Origin: Thermoleophilaceae bacterium
Lineage (GTDB): Bacteria > Actinomycetota > Thermoleophilia > Solirubrobacterales > Thermoleophilaceae
Direction of reading: 5' to 3'
Assembly (NCBI GenBank): GCA_030447725.1
Contig: JAUJOQ010000002.1
Location: forward strand, 221,048-285,047
DNA length: 64,000 nucleotides
The position numbers were made by a program, and so were the translations under genes. Positions 10,778 to 20,471 of this stretch are shown here, one piece after another. The stretch's first letter is position 1; every line of letters begins with the position of its first letter. The notes under the pieces were generated by a model. It was not told where the DNA came from. It worked only from the letters and a program-made list of their open reading frames with translations, and made no database searches.

Positions 10778-12127
10778 CTAGAGGACGGCCATGTAGCGGT
10801 CGAGCTCCCACTGCGTGACCTGCACGCGGTAGTCCTCCCACTCCTGGCGCTTGATCTCGACGTAGCGGTTGAAGATGTGCTCGCCGAAGGTGCGCAGCAC
10901 CAGCTCTGACTCCGAGGTCAGGTCGATCGCCTCTCCCAGCGTCTCGGGCAACTGCTCGATGCCCAGCCGCTTGCGCTCGTCGGGCGACAGGTGGTAGAGG
11001 TTCTTGTCCATCGGCTCGGGCAGCTCGTAGCCCTTCTCGATGCCCTCGAGGCCGGCCGCCAGCAGGATGGCGAAGGTGAGATAGGGGTTGCAGGAGGGGT
11101 CGGGGCAGCGCAGCTCCATCCGCGTCGCCTGCTCCTTGCCGGGGTGGTAGAGGGGCACTCGTACCAGCGCCGAGCGGTTGCGCCGCGACCAGGCGCAGTA
11201 GACCGGCGCCTCGTAGCCGGGCACCAGCCGCTTGTAGGAGTTGACCCACTGGGCGAAGACCGCGGAGATCTCCCGTGCGTGCTTGAGCTGGCCCGCGATG
11301 AACGCCTTGCCCACGTCGGAGAGGTAGTACTGATCGTCGGCGTCGTAGAACGCATTCCTGCCGTCGTTGAACAGCGACTGGTGGGTGTGCATCCCGGAGC
11401 CGTTCTCGCCGAACAGCGGCTTGGGCATGAAGGTGGCGTGCCAGCCGTACTTCATGGCGTACTCCTTCACGGTGATCCGGTAGGTCATGCAGTCGTCGGC
11501 CATCTTGAGCGCCGGGGCGTAGCGCATGTCGATCTCGTGCTGTGAGGGCCCCACCTCGTGGTGGGTGTACTCCACGTGGATACCCAGCTCCTCGAGGGCG
11601 AGGACGGTCTCGCGGCGAACGTCCGATCCGGCGTCGAGCGTGGTGAGGTCGAAGTAGCCGCCCTCGTCGAGGATCTCCGGCCGGCCCGACTCCGGCCGCG
11701 CGTTGCGGAAGTAGAAGAACTCGAGCTCGGGACCGACGTTAAAGGTGTCGAAGCCCATCCCCTCTGCACGCTCCAGCACGCGCCTGAGCACCTGACGTGG
11801 ATCTCCTTCGTAGGGGTCGCGCGAAGGCGTCTGCACGTCGCAGAAGATGCGCGCCACCCCCTTGTCCTCGGGGCGCCAGGGAAGGACCGCGAAAGTGGCG
11901 GGATCGGGCATGGCGATCATGTCCGACTCCTCGATGGCGTTGAAGCCGGTGATCGACGAGCCGTCGAAGCCCATCCCGCCTTCGAAGGCGTCCTCCAGCT
12001 CCGCGGCGTTGATCGAGAAGCTCTTGAGCTGGCCCAGGATATCGGTGAACCACAGCCGGACGAAGCGGATGTCGCGCTCGTCGACGATAGTGCGTACATC
12101 GTCAGCGGTCTGCGGCCGATCGGCCAT
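10778..12127 (-). CDS. glnA: Glutamine synthetase type I
   Basis: 449 residues; GGAGG precedes the ATG. Catalytic signatures are intact: GFDGSSITGF, EVGPSQHEID, the metal/ATP motif NGSGMHTHQSLF and the RVP segment (SALVRVPLYHP). ATP-dependent condensation of glutamate and ammonia. Length and lack of the roughly 25-residue insertion suggest the alpha subtype, usually feedback-regulated; however, KNLYHLSPDE retains a Tyr where beta enzymes are adenylylated. It stands alone, without an adjacent glnB or glnE. Confidence 0.95.
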   Translation of the reverse strand: MADRPQTADDVRTIVDERDIRFVRLWFTDILGQLKSFSINAAELEDAFEGGMGFDGSSITGFNAIEESDMIAMPDPATFAVLPWRPEDKGVARIFCDVQTPSRDPYEGDPRQVLRRVLERAEGMGFDTFNVGPELEFFYFRNARPESGRPEILDEGGYFDLTTLDAGSDVRRETVLALEELGIHVEYTHHEVGPSQHEIDMRYAPALKMADDCMTYRITVKEYAMKYGWHATFMPKPLFGENGSGMHTHQSLFNDGRNAFYDADDQYYLSDVGKAFIAGQLKHAREISAVFAQWVNSYKRLVPGYEAPVYCAWSRRNRSALVRVPLYHPGKEQATRMELRCPDPSCNPYLTFAILLAAGLEGIEKGYELPEPMDKNLYHLSPDERKRLGIEQLPETLGEAIDLTSESELVLRTFGEHIFNRYVEIKRQEWEDYRVQVTQWELDRYMAVL

Positions 12128-12182
12128 GAGGTCCTCCGAGGTGGGGGGCTACCGAGAGGCCGCTTAGGCTACTGAGCGGCTA

Positions 12183-13136
12183 TCAGAGGTGGGTGTTGGC
12201 CCACGTCTTCAGTGCCCGCACGGCCGGCTCCAGCGCGCGGCCCTTCGCAGTGAGCCCGTACTGGACCCTGCAGGAGGCGCCGTCCTCCTCGTAGCGCGCC
12301 ACGATTCCCTCGCCCTCGAGCTCCTTGAGCCGCTCGGACAGGAGCCGGTCGGAGAGATCGGGCACCAGGCACTTGATCTGCGAGAAGCGCAGCGGCCCGT
12401 CCATGAGCACCAGGAGGATGGCCCCGGACCACCGCTTGCCGATCAGCTCGACAGCGCGGTGATACAGGAGCAGCAGGCGGGGCGACCGGCTTCTCCTCCC
12501 GGTCCGCCTCCACGGCAGCACTGGCTGGCCGCCTGCGTCGCGGCGACCATGAGCACAACGATAGGGCACACGGCCGCCGGACCTACGAAGCCCAGGATCG
12601 CGCGCGGACGACGGCGTCGTGGACACCCAGGAGCCCAAGGCGCTTGCCGCCTGAAGCAGTCGCGCTTCCTCGGCGGACCCGTCCTTGGGCACGTCGCCCG
12701 CGCGTGTGACCAGGTTGGCGAACGAGTTCAACGCCACATGGGCGACCGCCTCGAGGATCTGCTCGTCCTCCCAGCCGGCCTCGCGCGCCTCTTCGTGGAG
12801 GTGCAGTGGTGGTGGCCCGTCGGACTCGAGCAGGGCTCGCACGTAACGCAGCAGCGCGGCCTCGCACTCGTCGCGGGAATCGAACTCGCGGGCGAGGGCC
12901 ACCTCGTCGATTCCGAGCCCAGCGTCGCGAGCGGTGCGCTGCAGAGTGGCGAGCGCGTACCCGCTTCCCTGGTGCTCGGCCACCGCGAGGCCGATCCGCT
13001 GCTGGTGGGTGCGGAGAGGGTGCCGTGACGCAGCTCGGAGCGAAAGCGGGGCGTAGGCCCGGAGGGTGGCGGGGGCACCGGCGAGCACGCCGATGATGTT
13101 CGACAGCTGCCCTCCGCCGGCGAGCGCGCCCTTCAA
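12183..13136 (-). CDS. AhpD-like domain joined to HxlR-type regulator, probably damaged
   Basis: One open frame of 317 residues holding two normally separate proteins. Residues 1-170 resemble AhpD/carboxymuconolactone decarboxylase-like proteins (IGLAVAEHQG, VAHVALNSFANLVT), but the CxxC expected just after EHQG is replaced by SGYA. Residues about 225-317 are an HxlR winged helix (AVELIGKRWSGAILLVLMDG, LSDRLLSERLKELE). The conserved ELRHGTLSA block of AhpD-like proteins is found in another frame near 13020-13050, so two compensating indels are likely; the joining segment also reads as noise. I infer two genes fused by indels: a peroxidase-like protein and its regulator. Confidence 0.6.
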   Translation of the reverse strand: MKGALAGGGQLSNIIGVLAGAPATLRAYAPLSLRAASRHPLRTHQQRIGLAVAEHQGSGYALATLQRTARDAGLGIDEVALAREFDSRDECEAALLRYVRALLESDGPPPLHLHEEAREAGWEDEQILEAVAHVALNSFANLVTRAGDVPKDGSAEEARLLQAASALGSWVSTTPSSARDPGLRRSGGRVPYRCAHGRRDAGGQPVLPWRRTGRRSRSPRLLLLYHRAVELIGKRWSGAILLVLMDGPLRFSQIKCLVPDLSDRLLSERLKELEGEGIVARYEEDGASCRVQYGLTAKGRALEPAVRALKTWANTHL

Positions 13137-13339
13137 GACGGAAGGTTGCGCTCCGGCGCCGTCAACTCATCGTGTACCTGGAACCCGCTCTCCTGGGTCT
13201 TCGCGAGGCCGCTCCTTCTAGTGGGCTTACTCAGCGTAAGTATACCGCTGCGTATCCGGAATCGGATCACCAGGAATACGGCCGACAACCTGTCATGGGA
13301 TCTACCCAGAGCGCGCCGCTGAAGCCCGTGAGGCGGCTT

Positions 13340-13629
13340 CTACACGGTTGCGGCGCTGGCGGTGGCAACCGCCATGAAGACGAGGAACAGCCCCAGCAGC
13401 ACCGCCCAGAGCGCGATCCGGTCCGGACGCGCCTCGATCCGCGCCGCGGTGGGCGAGGAACGGCGTTTCCGCGGGCACCGGCTGGCCGGTGATCTTGACT
13501 GTACGGTGGCCGTTGGCCGCATAGGTCGGTGCGTACTCGTGGTCGCGAGCCTGCTCCACCACGTGCAGACGGCGTGGAGCGGCACCTGCTCGTCTTCATC
13601 GGTCAGCGAACGGCACTGGCGTTCTGCAT
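13340..13629 (-). CDS. Small single-span membrane protein behind c-di-AMP riboswitch (frameshifted)
   Basis: Starts at ATG 13629, nine bases after the riboswitch. Coding signal moves between frames: SLTDEDEQVPLHA, then VVEQARDHEYAPTYAANGH and TVKITGQPVPA, then RIEARPDRIALWAVLLGLF and the end ATASAATV. With about three single-base repairs it gives a roughly 96-residue protein with a charged N-terminus and one C-terminal membrane helix. No known domain. A short inverted repeat (GAAGCC...GGCTTC) overlaps the stop. Direct control by c-di-AMP suggests a wall or osmotic role (inference). Confidence 0.5.
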
Positions 13630-13637
13630 GAGCTCTC

Positions 13638-13780
13638 TTCTATGCCTGCGGAGTTAGCTGACGGGCTCGCGCTGAAAGAGCTGCGCCACATCGCGGCGTC
13701 GCGGGATGATTCGCCTCTGGCCGGACGGCCTTTGGTTCCCCCACGCCCTGTATGGGCTTTGGCTGGACCGCGCGGCATCG
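13638..13780 (-). promoter_or_regulatory. Second cyclic di-AMP (ydaO-type) riboswitch
   Basis: On the minus strand: GAUGCCGC, GUGGGGGAACCAAAG, GGCGAAUCAUCC, then CGCGAGCCCGUCAGCUAAC and CCGCAGGCAU. A stretch of about 33 bases here matches the first riboswitch in this window almost exactly. The outer AUGCC/GGCAU pair closes P1. It sits between the cytochrome c stop and the small membrane protein start, so the latter is its target. Confidence 0.88.
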
Positions 13781-13874
13781 TAACAGCGCCTGCGGCGGCT
13801 AGCGCAGAAGTGCGGAACGTCTTGACGCCAATGTCGCATCTTCCAAGGACACCGGCGCGTTCCTGTGACGGGTG

Positions 13875-14395
13875 CTAGCGGGCGGCGACCTTCGAGACGT
13901 ACTCGGCCACAGCTTCGGCGTCCTCGTCCTGAAGGAGGTTGGCGGGCATCCTTTCCTGGCCGGTCCCCTCTTCTCGATCGCCCCGATCACGCGCTCAGGA
14001 GTCATCTGCCCGATGTCGTCGAGGTCGGCCCGGTCACCCCGCGGGCGTTTACCGCGTCGAGGTCGGGCAGTTCGCGCAACTCTGGCGAAAGAGGTCCTTG
14101 CCGCGCTGTTCCTCCTCCGAGAGGTCGGCGCTCTGAGCGAGCCGTTGCCACCGGCGGCCTGGCCGCGGCCGGGAATCAGAGCCGGTATCACCACGCCGAG
14201 TACGAGATAGAGCACGGGGATCGCAACCTTGAACCCGGTGACCCGCGAGTGAGGTAGGCCTCTCGCGCTCTTCCGGGACCGCCGGAGAACGCTATGAAGA
14301 CGACCGGCCCGCCCAGCAGCAGGAAAAGGATCAGGAAAGGCGAGAAGCTCCATGCCGGCCGCACAGCCAATCGACCCAGGCACGCCGGGACTCAT
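13875..14395 (-). CDS. Membrane-anchored mono-haem cytochrome c (frameshifted)
   Basis: ATG at 14395, just after the SBP56 stop. Two hydrophobic segments are readable (FSPFLILFLLLGGPVVFIAF, then VAIPVLYLVLGVVIPALI), followed by SEEEQRGKDLFRQSCANC and, one base shifted, HDLDAVNARGVTGP, then DLDDIGQMTPERVIGAIEK and ERMPANLLQDEDAEAVAEYV. CANCH is the haem site and the RMP methionine a likely axial ligand. At least three single-base losses (near 14060, 14025 and 13960). Probably an electron carrier; placement after SBP56 suggests a shared transcript. Confidence 0.7.
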
Positions 14396-14405
14396 GGCGC
14401 TCGGG

Positions 14406-15758
14406 CTAGGGAAGATCTCGGCGGTGCAGTCGCCGGCGGGCAGGTGTATTCGTGCGGGCGGGCAGGCCCGCCGCTGAGCTTGGTGAAGTCGATGAAGAAG
14501 TCCGGGTCGATGGCGTAGGTGCCGTCGGCCTGGCGGTCGAGCTTGGTCATCCAGCCTTCCAAGCCGGGGTAGAACTGATTGTCCCAAGTCGAGTACAGCG
14601 AGTTGGTCACGTAGACCCGTTCGCCGTCGAGGAGCACTGCAGCATCTGCGGACCGCCGGTGAGCGGGCGCTGCGCCTTGGGATGGCCGCCGTCGCGGCCC
14701 AGCAGTCTCTCCCAACCAGACCTGCGAGCGCAGCTGGGGGTCGGTGGGGTCTGAGACGTCGTAATGGCGCAGGTCGCCATGCAACCAGTTGGAGAAGAAC
14801 AGGTCGCGGTCGTCCATCGACAGCACGAGGTCGGTGATCAGTCCCGGCACGCCACCGGGCAGCGGCCAGCCTTCGAGCTCCTCGTTTGCCACGTCGATGA
14901 CGTTCGCCGAGGCCCACGACCCGTTCGGCTTGTGAAAGCGCAGGATGCTGGAGGACAGCGTTGCGCCCACGAAGCCCTGGAGCGACTCGGGGTCGTGCTG
15001 CCAGCGGATCTCGAGCGGGATGTGGCCCTCCTCGCCGAGGTCGAGCGTCGAACCTTGGTCTTTCGGTCGAGGTCCCAGAAGTGCAGCTGCCGGCCATACC
15101 TGCCGGCGGCCACGTCCGCCGGGTCGAAGCCGTCCTTGAAGGTGTTGGGGGCGGCCCACTCGCTCGAGACGAGCGTGTTGTGGCGCGGCTGGTACCAGAA
15201 GTCATACATCAGCTGCCCCTCGTCGGACTCCTGCTCCCACCGCCCCAGCACGGAGAAGTCCTTTGCGTCCAGCACGGCGAATCCGCCGGGAGCGTTGCCG
15301 TCGAGGTCGCCCAGCATGGAGATCGTCACGATCCCCCGGGCATGCAGTGAACCGTATGCGGGCCGCTGTAGCCGCAGCCCTTCGCGAGCTCGTCGGCCTC
15401 GATGACCTTGCGGATCTGCGGCCGCCGCGGGTCGGAGACGTCGACGATATGAAGGCGCGACGAGCGAAAGCCCGGGATGATCAACGTGTCGCGGGCGATG
15501 TCCGAGTGACACGCAGACGAGCACGCGTTCCATCCGAAGTGGTGCAGCTCGTCCCCGACGTTGGGCATCGGCAGCCGCTCGACCACCTGGCTGTAGGTGC
15601 TCGACCCGGGGTCGGTGTCGACAACGGCGAGGAAGTCCGGTTCGTCGATGCCGGTGCCCTCGTATAGACAGGCGACGTAGACGAACTGCTCAGGCGGCTG
15701 CTCGGCCGCCTCTTGAGGCGAAGCGAAGCCGGGTCCCAGAATGCTCGTGCGCGCTCAT
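14406..15758 (-). CDS. Selenium-binding protein SBP56/methanethiol oxidase family (frameshifted)
   Basis: About 451 codons from ATG 15758 (GGAG about nine bases upstream) to TAG 14406, the normal family length. Family blocks occur in order but in different frames: FVYVACLYEGTGIDEPDFLA, MPNVGDELHHFGWNACSSAC, HSDIARDTLIIPGFRSSRLH, SMLGDLDGNAPGGFAVLDAK, LRHYDVSDPTDPQL, VYVTNSLYSTWDNQFYPGLE and HLPAGDCTAEIFP. Breaks include one base missing from a C run near 15333 and another near 15047. The family oxidises methanethiol; the Cys in ACSSACHSD is the proposed functional residue. Confidence 0.8.
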
Positions 15759-15831
15759 CTGGTGCTCTCCTCTGCGTGTGGGTGGCTGGCCGCTCGCAGC
15801 CTACCGGCGAAGTTCTCGGCCGGCTCCACGA

Positions 15832-15900
15832 CGGCGACCGCCGCTCGCGGCGGTCGCGGGGAGAGGATGGGAAGGACCCCACCCTGAGGCGGGGCCTTCC
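15832..15900 (-). terminator. Double hairpin downstream of rnpB
   Basis: Two strong inverted repeats follow the RNase P RNA on the minus strand: GGAAGGCCCCGCC-TCAG-GGTGGGGTCCTTCC (15867-15900) and GCGACCGCCGC-GAG-CGGCGGTCGC (about 15834-15858). Likely transcription stop or RNA 3'-end protection. Confidence 0.65.
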
Positions 15901-15901
15901 G

Positions 15902-16313
15902 GTAGCCGGCCGATAAGCCGGATCCTGTCGAGGACAGTCATCCATCTGCCCCGTGGCGAGACGGGGCGGGCCTCACGGCCCTGCGGCCTACCTGGGACTC
16001 GGCGGGCAGCGTCATCGTCCCTGCTTGGCCTTGCACCGGGTGGGGCTTGCCTGGCCGGCGTGTCGCCACGCCGCCGGTGCGCTCTTACCGCACCATTTCA
16101 ACCTTGCCGGCGACGGGGAACAACGCTCCCTCGGCAGCCGGCCGAAGCCGTGCTGTTTCTGGCCCGTCTGGCCCCGCCGCTTAGGCGGTGTGTTTCTGTG
16201 GCACTTTCCCGCGGGTTTCCCCGGGTCGGTCCCCCGACCACCCTGCCCTGCGGTGTCGGACTTTCCTCGAACGCCGGTTTTCTCTCCGGCGCCGCGACCG
16301 CCTGGCCGGCACT
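15902..16313 (-). ncRNA. rnpB: RNase P RNA, bacterial class A
   Basis: Conserved core elements appear in order on the minus strand: GAGGAAAGUCC (RC at 16258-16268), ACAGAAA, GGUAAGAGCGCACC, AGGCAAGCCCC, CAGAUGGAUGACUG and GACAGGAUCCGGCUUAU. The ends GCCGGCC and GGCCGGC pair as P1. About 410 nt, usual for actinobacteria. It is the catalytic RNA that removes 5' leaders from tRNA precursors. Its 5' end abuts the stop of the methyltransferase gene. Confidence 0.95.
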
Positions 16314-16315
16314 GC

Positions 16316-17286
16316 TCATGGTAGGGGGCGGATCAACGTCGCGCCAACGGGGAAGCAGGCGCCGAGGCCTTGCCTGCGCCCGAGCACGACCGCATACTCG
16401 ACGTCGAGCGCGACGCCTGGCGTTGTCTCGGAACGCGAGGCGGCGGCGAGGCGAACAAACTCCTCGCGCAGTGCGTCGGCGTCTCCCGCGGTACGCACTG
16501 CACCCGCCAGCGGTCCTGGCGGGCTTGCGAACAGCTCCCACATCTCGTCGTCGCCTTCGAACTGCATCTGCAGCGTTGCCTCGAGCATCTCGAAGTCGTC
16601 GAAGCCGCTGAAGTGCAGAAAGGCGGTCTCGAACCGGCCCCAGCGCTCCGGGCGCACCCGCGGTTGGGCGGAGCCATGGCGCCCGGCGGCCAGCCGCAGC
16701 ACGCCGCCCATGAAGCCGCTGGGCGCCCAGGCAGTGATCGCCACGAGTCCCGCCGGACGGACTACGCGCTCCACCTTCTGCGATGGCGCGACGAGGGTCC
16801 TCCGCGTAGATCACGCCGAAGTTCGAGGCGACGCAGTCGAAGGTCGCGTCGGCGTAGGGCAGCGCCTCGACGTCGGCGACCGTCCAGTCGATGTCGGCCC
16901 TGCTCACGCGGGCACGCTCACGCCCGCGCTCCACGAGAACGGGGCTGAAGTCGGCTGCCGCTACCTCGGCCCCGGCCCGTGCGGCCGCGACCGCGAGATT
17001 GCCGTCGCCTGCGCCGACGTCGAGCATGCGTTGACCGGGCTCGACCCCCGCACACCTCGAGAAGGTGCGCGGCAGCCGGCTCGAGCTTCGCCGACAGCGG
17101 TCTCGGGTCGCCCTCCTCCCAGGCCTGCCGCGCCGTTTCCTTGCTGCCAGCCGACTCCGGCGGATCGGCTCGCGCCGGCGCCTCGTAGCCGGGCACGGCG
17201 TGGTCGAGCCCGGCGAGGCGCTCCTCCAGCAACCGGCCGAAACCGGCCCCGAAGAGCGCTCGCCGCGAGAGACGTGGGGCCGTCAT
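16316..17286 (-). CDS. Class I SAM-dependent methyltransferase (frameshifted)
   Basis: Start ATG 17286 (MTAPRLSRRALFGAGFGRLL). The SAM-binding motif I is MLDVGAGDGNLAVAAARAG; motif II-like EVAAADFSP; post-core DATFDCVASNFGVIYAEDP; then, in another frame, RPAGLVAITAWAPSGFMGGV and SGFDDFEMLEATLQMQFEGD. Two frame changes at G runs near 17047 and 16775. Substrate unknown; resembles small-molecule methyltransferases of the UbiE/Methyltransf_11 group. It lies 25 bases downstream of phoX. Confidence 0.7.
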
Positions 17287-17311
17287 CGGCCTCTCGTCGC
17301 CAGCCGTCGGG

Positions 17312-18862
17312 TCAGCCCCCGGAGCCGCTCGAGGAGCCGTTCCCGAAGTTCTTGTTGTTCGCCCCAGCGCGCTTCTCGAACGGGCCGTAGATCGCATAGG
17401 TCACGGCCTCGGCCCCGGGCACGCCGCCGGGCAGGTTGCCTCGCGAGCCCTGCTCGTTGACGTACAGGGTCTGGCCGTCCGGGTCGAAGCAGGCGCCGCA
17501 GAACTCGGTGTCGTTGGTGATCGTCTGGGCGAAGTTGTAGATCTCGCCGTCCTGGGTCACGCCGCGGATGAACTGCTCGCCCGGACTGTCCTCGCAGAGG
17601 AAGATGTCCTGGGTCTGCGGGACGATCGTGACGTTGTCGGGGTTCTCGAGCGTGGCGCGGTTCGGCGAGATGAAGATCAAGGTCAGCACCTCCCGGCCGG
17701 GGTCGTACTCCCAGACCTGCCCGAGGCCCCTGGCATCGTCGGGAGTGGCCGGTCCCCCCTCGGTGCAGTCGAAGTAGATCTTGAAGCCGCCGCCGTGCGA
17801 GCAGGCCCACATCCCCTCCTGGCGGTCGAAGTAGGCGGCGCCGTTGTCGATCGCCTGGATCCGCGTCGGGGTGAAGCCCGGCATGCGGTCGCGACGGTTG
17901 TCGGTGTCGTCGTCGTGATCTGGCTCGGGCACCGGCACCCACTCGACCGGGAAGCTCGCCCCGGGGGTGACGACGGTGTCCATGTTCATCCGCGGCGTGC
18001 CCCTGATCGCCAGGGCCTCGAGTGGTCCGGTCGTCTCGGCGAAGTTGCCCGACTGGCCGACCCGCTGGTCCGGGATGTAGCGATAGAGGCAGGAACCAAT
18101 CGCCCCGACGAGTGCGTCGGGCTGGATCCGACGGTCCTCCGTCTGGTACAGGATGCCTGCCCGCCACGTGGTGGCCTCGTGCACGAAGCGGCCCATCTGC
18201 GGGATCGGCACCGCGACCACCGGCCCGTCGGCCATCGCGTCGATCTCGAAGTTGTAGCCGTGCTTCAGGCCGTTCGGCTGACGCTTGACGACCTCCTCGC
18301 AGGTCATCCACTTCTTGAACGGCAGCTCGCCGCCCGCGCAGTTGGTCGAGGTGCGCGCCGAGGATCGCGAAGCGGTCGACCACCGTGTACTCGTAGAGCT
18401 CCTGGCCGGTCGAAGGATCGCGCTCGCCCGTCATGCGCCGCTCGACGACCAGCTTCGTATTGCCGCCGAAGGCGGACTCGTCGTACTCGAATCCGGGTCC
18501 GGTGACGACCTTGATCTCCCCGGGGCGCTCGCGGTTCTCGTGGTTGCGGATAAGGATCGTGCGGTCGCCGCGGCCCTGAATCCCGTTGCCGACGTCCGGG
18601 TAGGCGCCCATGGCGTCGAAGATGCCGGGGGTGGGGCGGCCGTCGCGCATGGGAATGCCCTGACGGTCGATGATCTGGTAGTTGAACTCGGCAGGGAGGG
18701 CGAGGTCGCCCTTCGGCACGAGCGGCCCGTAGCCCTCCGCCGCCGGGGTGGCGCGCCGTGCGCCGTGCGCGCGGCGAGCGCAGAGAGCGGGCCCATCGCC
18801 GCCAGGCCACCTCCTGCTGCCGCGCTGCGCTGCATGAATGTCCGCCGGTCCATGATCGCCAC
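17312..18862 (-). CDS. PhoX/DUF839-type secreted phosphatase (frameshifted)
   Basis: Start GTG 18862 or ATG 18853; AGGAGG precedes. A twin-arginine signal is evident (MDRRTFMQRSAAAGGGLAAM). The family body follows in shifted frames: GDLALPAEFNYQIIDRQG, NGIQGRGDRTILIRNHENRE, MTCEEVVKRQPNGLKHGYNF, GMWACSHGGGFKIYFDCTEG and CGACFDPDGQTLYVNEQG. About 517 codons, normal for the family. PhoX enzymes are calcium/iron alkaline phosphatases exported folded by Tat; the subgroup could also be an uncharacterised DUF839 protein. Frame breaks near 18760 and 18330. Confidence 0.8.
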
Positions 18863-19039
18863 GAGGGAGTCACCTCCTGGACGCGCCCGCGCCCTGTCGG
18901 AGCGGCCGAAGCCGCGTTGATCCGGCCGTCGAGGACCGGTCCGCTGAGAGCGGCGATGCTGCCAGCCCTTGGCAGCCGGTTGTGACCCAGGCGTTACGTC
19001 GACGTGAAAGTCGCCGTCTTTGGCGCGAAGTCCACCTCG

Positions 19040-19294
19040 GTCAGTGCAGCGACGGGCGCAGTCGCCGCACTGCGCCGCCGGGGCGCCCGCGACACGAGTG
19101 ATCCGGCCGCGGCACACCGGGCACTCGGCCGCCCCGTCGGCGGCCAGCCCTCCCACACGCTGTCGAGCCGTTGCTCGAGCGTGAGCCTGCCGCCGCCGGA
19201 GCTCTCGGTCGAGCGCCGCACGCCCGCCGAGCCGAGCTTTCGCGGGGGTCGCCGAACAGCCGCTGCGGCCGCTCCGCCAGCGCGCGCCGCTCAC
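19040..19294 (-). CDS. Small zinc-ribbon protein after lexA (frameshifted)
   Basis: Begins at a GTG overlapping the lexA stop (GTGA). Readable blocks are RLTLEQRLDSVWEG in one frame and LAADGAAECPVCRGRITRVA, then APAAQCGDCARR in another. The two CxxC pairs (CPVC, CGDC) suggest a zinc ribbon. Probably translated with lexA. Function unknown; 3' end uncertain because of the indels. The rest of the gap to phoX (18863-19040) shows nothing else I can support. Confidence 0.45.
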
Positions 19295-19917
19295 GTGACC
19301 CTCCTCAAGACTCCCACCACCCTGCCGAGCACCGAGACGTCGGCGCTCACGATCGGCTCCAGGGCGTCGTTCTCGGGCTGCAGCCGGACGTGATCTGCCT
19401 CCTTGTGGTAGCGCTTGACCGTGGCCTCTGAGTCGCCCACCAGGGCCACCACGATCTCGCCGTCGCGCGCGGTGTCCTGCGTGCGCACGACCACGTGGTC
19501 GCCGTCATGGATGCCCGCCTTGATCATCGAGTCGCCGGTGACCGTGAGGACGAACTCGCCCTCGTCTCCGCCCGCGAGCCGCGGGATCTCGACGTACTCC
19601 TCGATGTTCTCCTCCGCGAGCACCGGCTGGCCGGCCGCGACCTGACCCACCAGCGGCAGCCCTCCGAGGCCGTCCGACCGAGCGGCACGCTTGGCCTTGT
19701 CCACCAGCAGCTCCATCGCGCGCGGCTTGGTCGGATCGCGGCGCAAGAGGCCGACCTTCTCCAGGTTCGCGAGGTGCGCGTGAACGGTCGACGAGGATGT
19801 GAGGCCGATCGCCTTGCCGATGTCACGCACGGTCGGCGGATAGCCGTACTTCGCCGAGTACTTCTTGATGAAATCGACGATCTCCTGCTGGCGCTTGGTG
19901 AGGTTCAGGTCGGCCAT
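19291..19917 (-). CDS. lexA: LexA SOS repressor
   Basis: 208 residues; start set at MADLNLTKRQ because the frame upstream lacks homology and GGAGG sits just before. N-terminal winged helix (QQEIVDFIKKYSAKYGYPPT ... SSTVHAHLANLEKVGLL), cleavage site Ala-Gly in GQVAAGQPV, catalytic Ser in TGDSMIKAGI and Lys in EATVKRY. RecA-stimulated self-cleavage derepresses DNA-damage genes. Autoregulated through the LexA box 38 bases upstream. Intact, unlike its neighbours. Confidence 0.96.
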   Translation of the reverse strand: MADLNLTKRQQEIVDFIKKYSAKYGYPPTVRDIGKAIGLTSSSTVHAHLANLEKVGLLRRDPTKPRAMELLVDKAKRAARSDGLGGLPLVGQVAAGQPVLAEENIEEYVEIPRLAGGDEGEFVLTVTGDSMIKAGIHDGDHVVVRTQDTARDGEIVVALVGDSEATVKRYHKEADHVRLQPENDALEPIVSADVSVLGRVVGVLRRVT

Positions 19918-19954
19918 GGAGCCTCCTCCTGCGTCGGTGTCGGAACCGTCTCTG

Positions 19955-19968
19955 CGAACATGTGTTCG
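19955..19968. promoter_or_regulatory. LexA box (SOS operator)
   Basis: CGAACATGTGTTCG is a perfect palindrome matching the Gram-positive consensus CGAAC-N4-GTTCG, 38 bases before the lexA start: autoregulation. Confidence 0.92.
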
Positions 19969-20034
19969 TAGAGTAGCGGGGCGTCGGACGGAATCAAGGA
20001 GGCGGGGGTGCGGCTCTATACTCGGCCTCGCTAC

Positions 20035-20120
<86 letters not shown>

Positions 20121-20190
20121 TCGCAACCAAGTCACGCCCCCGGCAGCCGCCGTTTTAGGAGGATCTGCCGCGCGCTGTAGCTTGCGGAGC

Positions 20191-20458
20191 ATGACCGCCA
20201 TCGAGCAGGCCGGGCGCGTGCTCGCCGACGCCGCGTCTTCCCCGGCACGGATATGTGCTCCTCGCATCCGGGCTAGCAGCCGCCGCGGCAGTTCTTTTTC
20301 TCTTGGGCGCCGATGGCGGCGCGGCGTTCATCCTTGCGGTCGGGAGCCTTGTGATGGCGGCCCTGATCTTGACCACCCGCTATGGGCGAAGGAGGCCGGA
20401 CGCTTCGCCGATCACGGTGACAGCCGACGCGTCGGGTCGCGAGGGGCGGACTGACTGA
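20191..20458 (+). CDS. Small two-helix membrane protein (frameshifted)
   Basis: ATG 20191 opens MTAIEQAGRVLADAASSPAR; one base later in frame (near 20249) it continues GYVLLASGLAAAAAVLFLLG and FILAVGSLVMAALILTTRYG, ending with a short polar tail. With one G restored it is about 89 residues with two membrane helices. No named family recognised. It lies right after the tRNA. Confidence 0.5.
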
Positions 20459-20471
20459 CCCTGGGCTGCCG

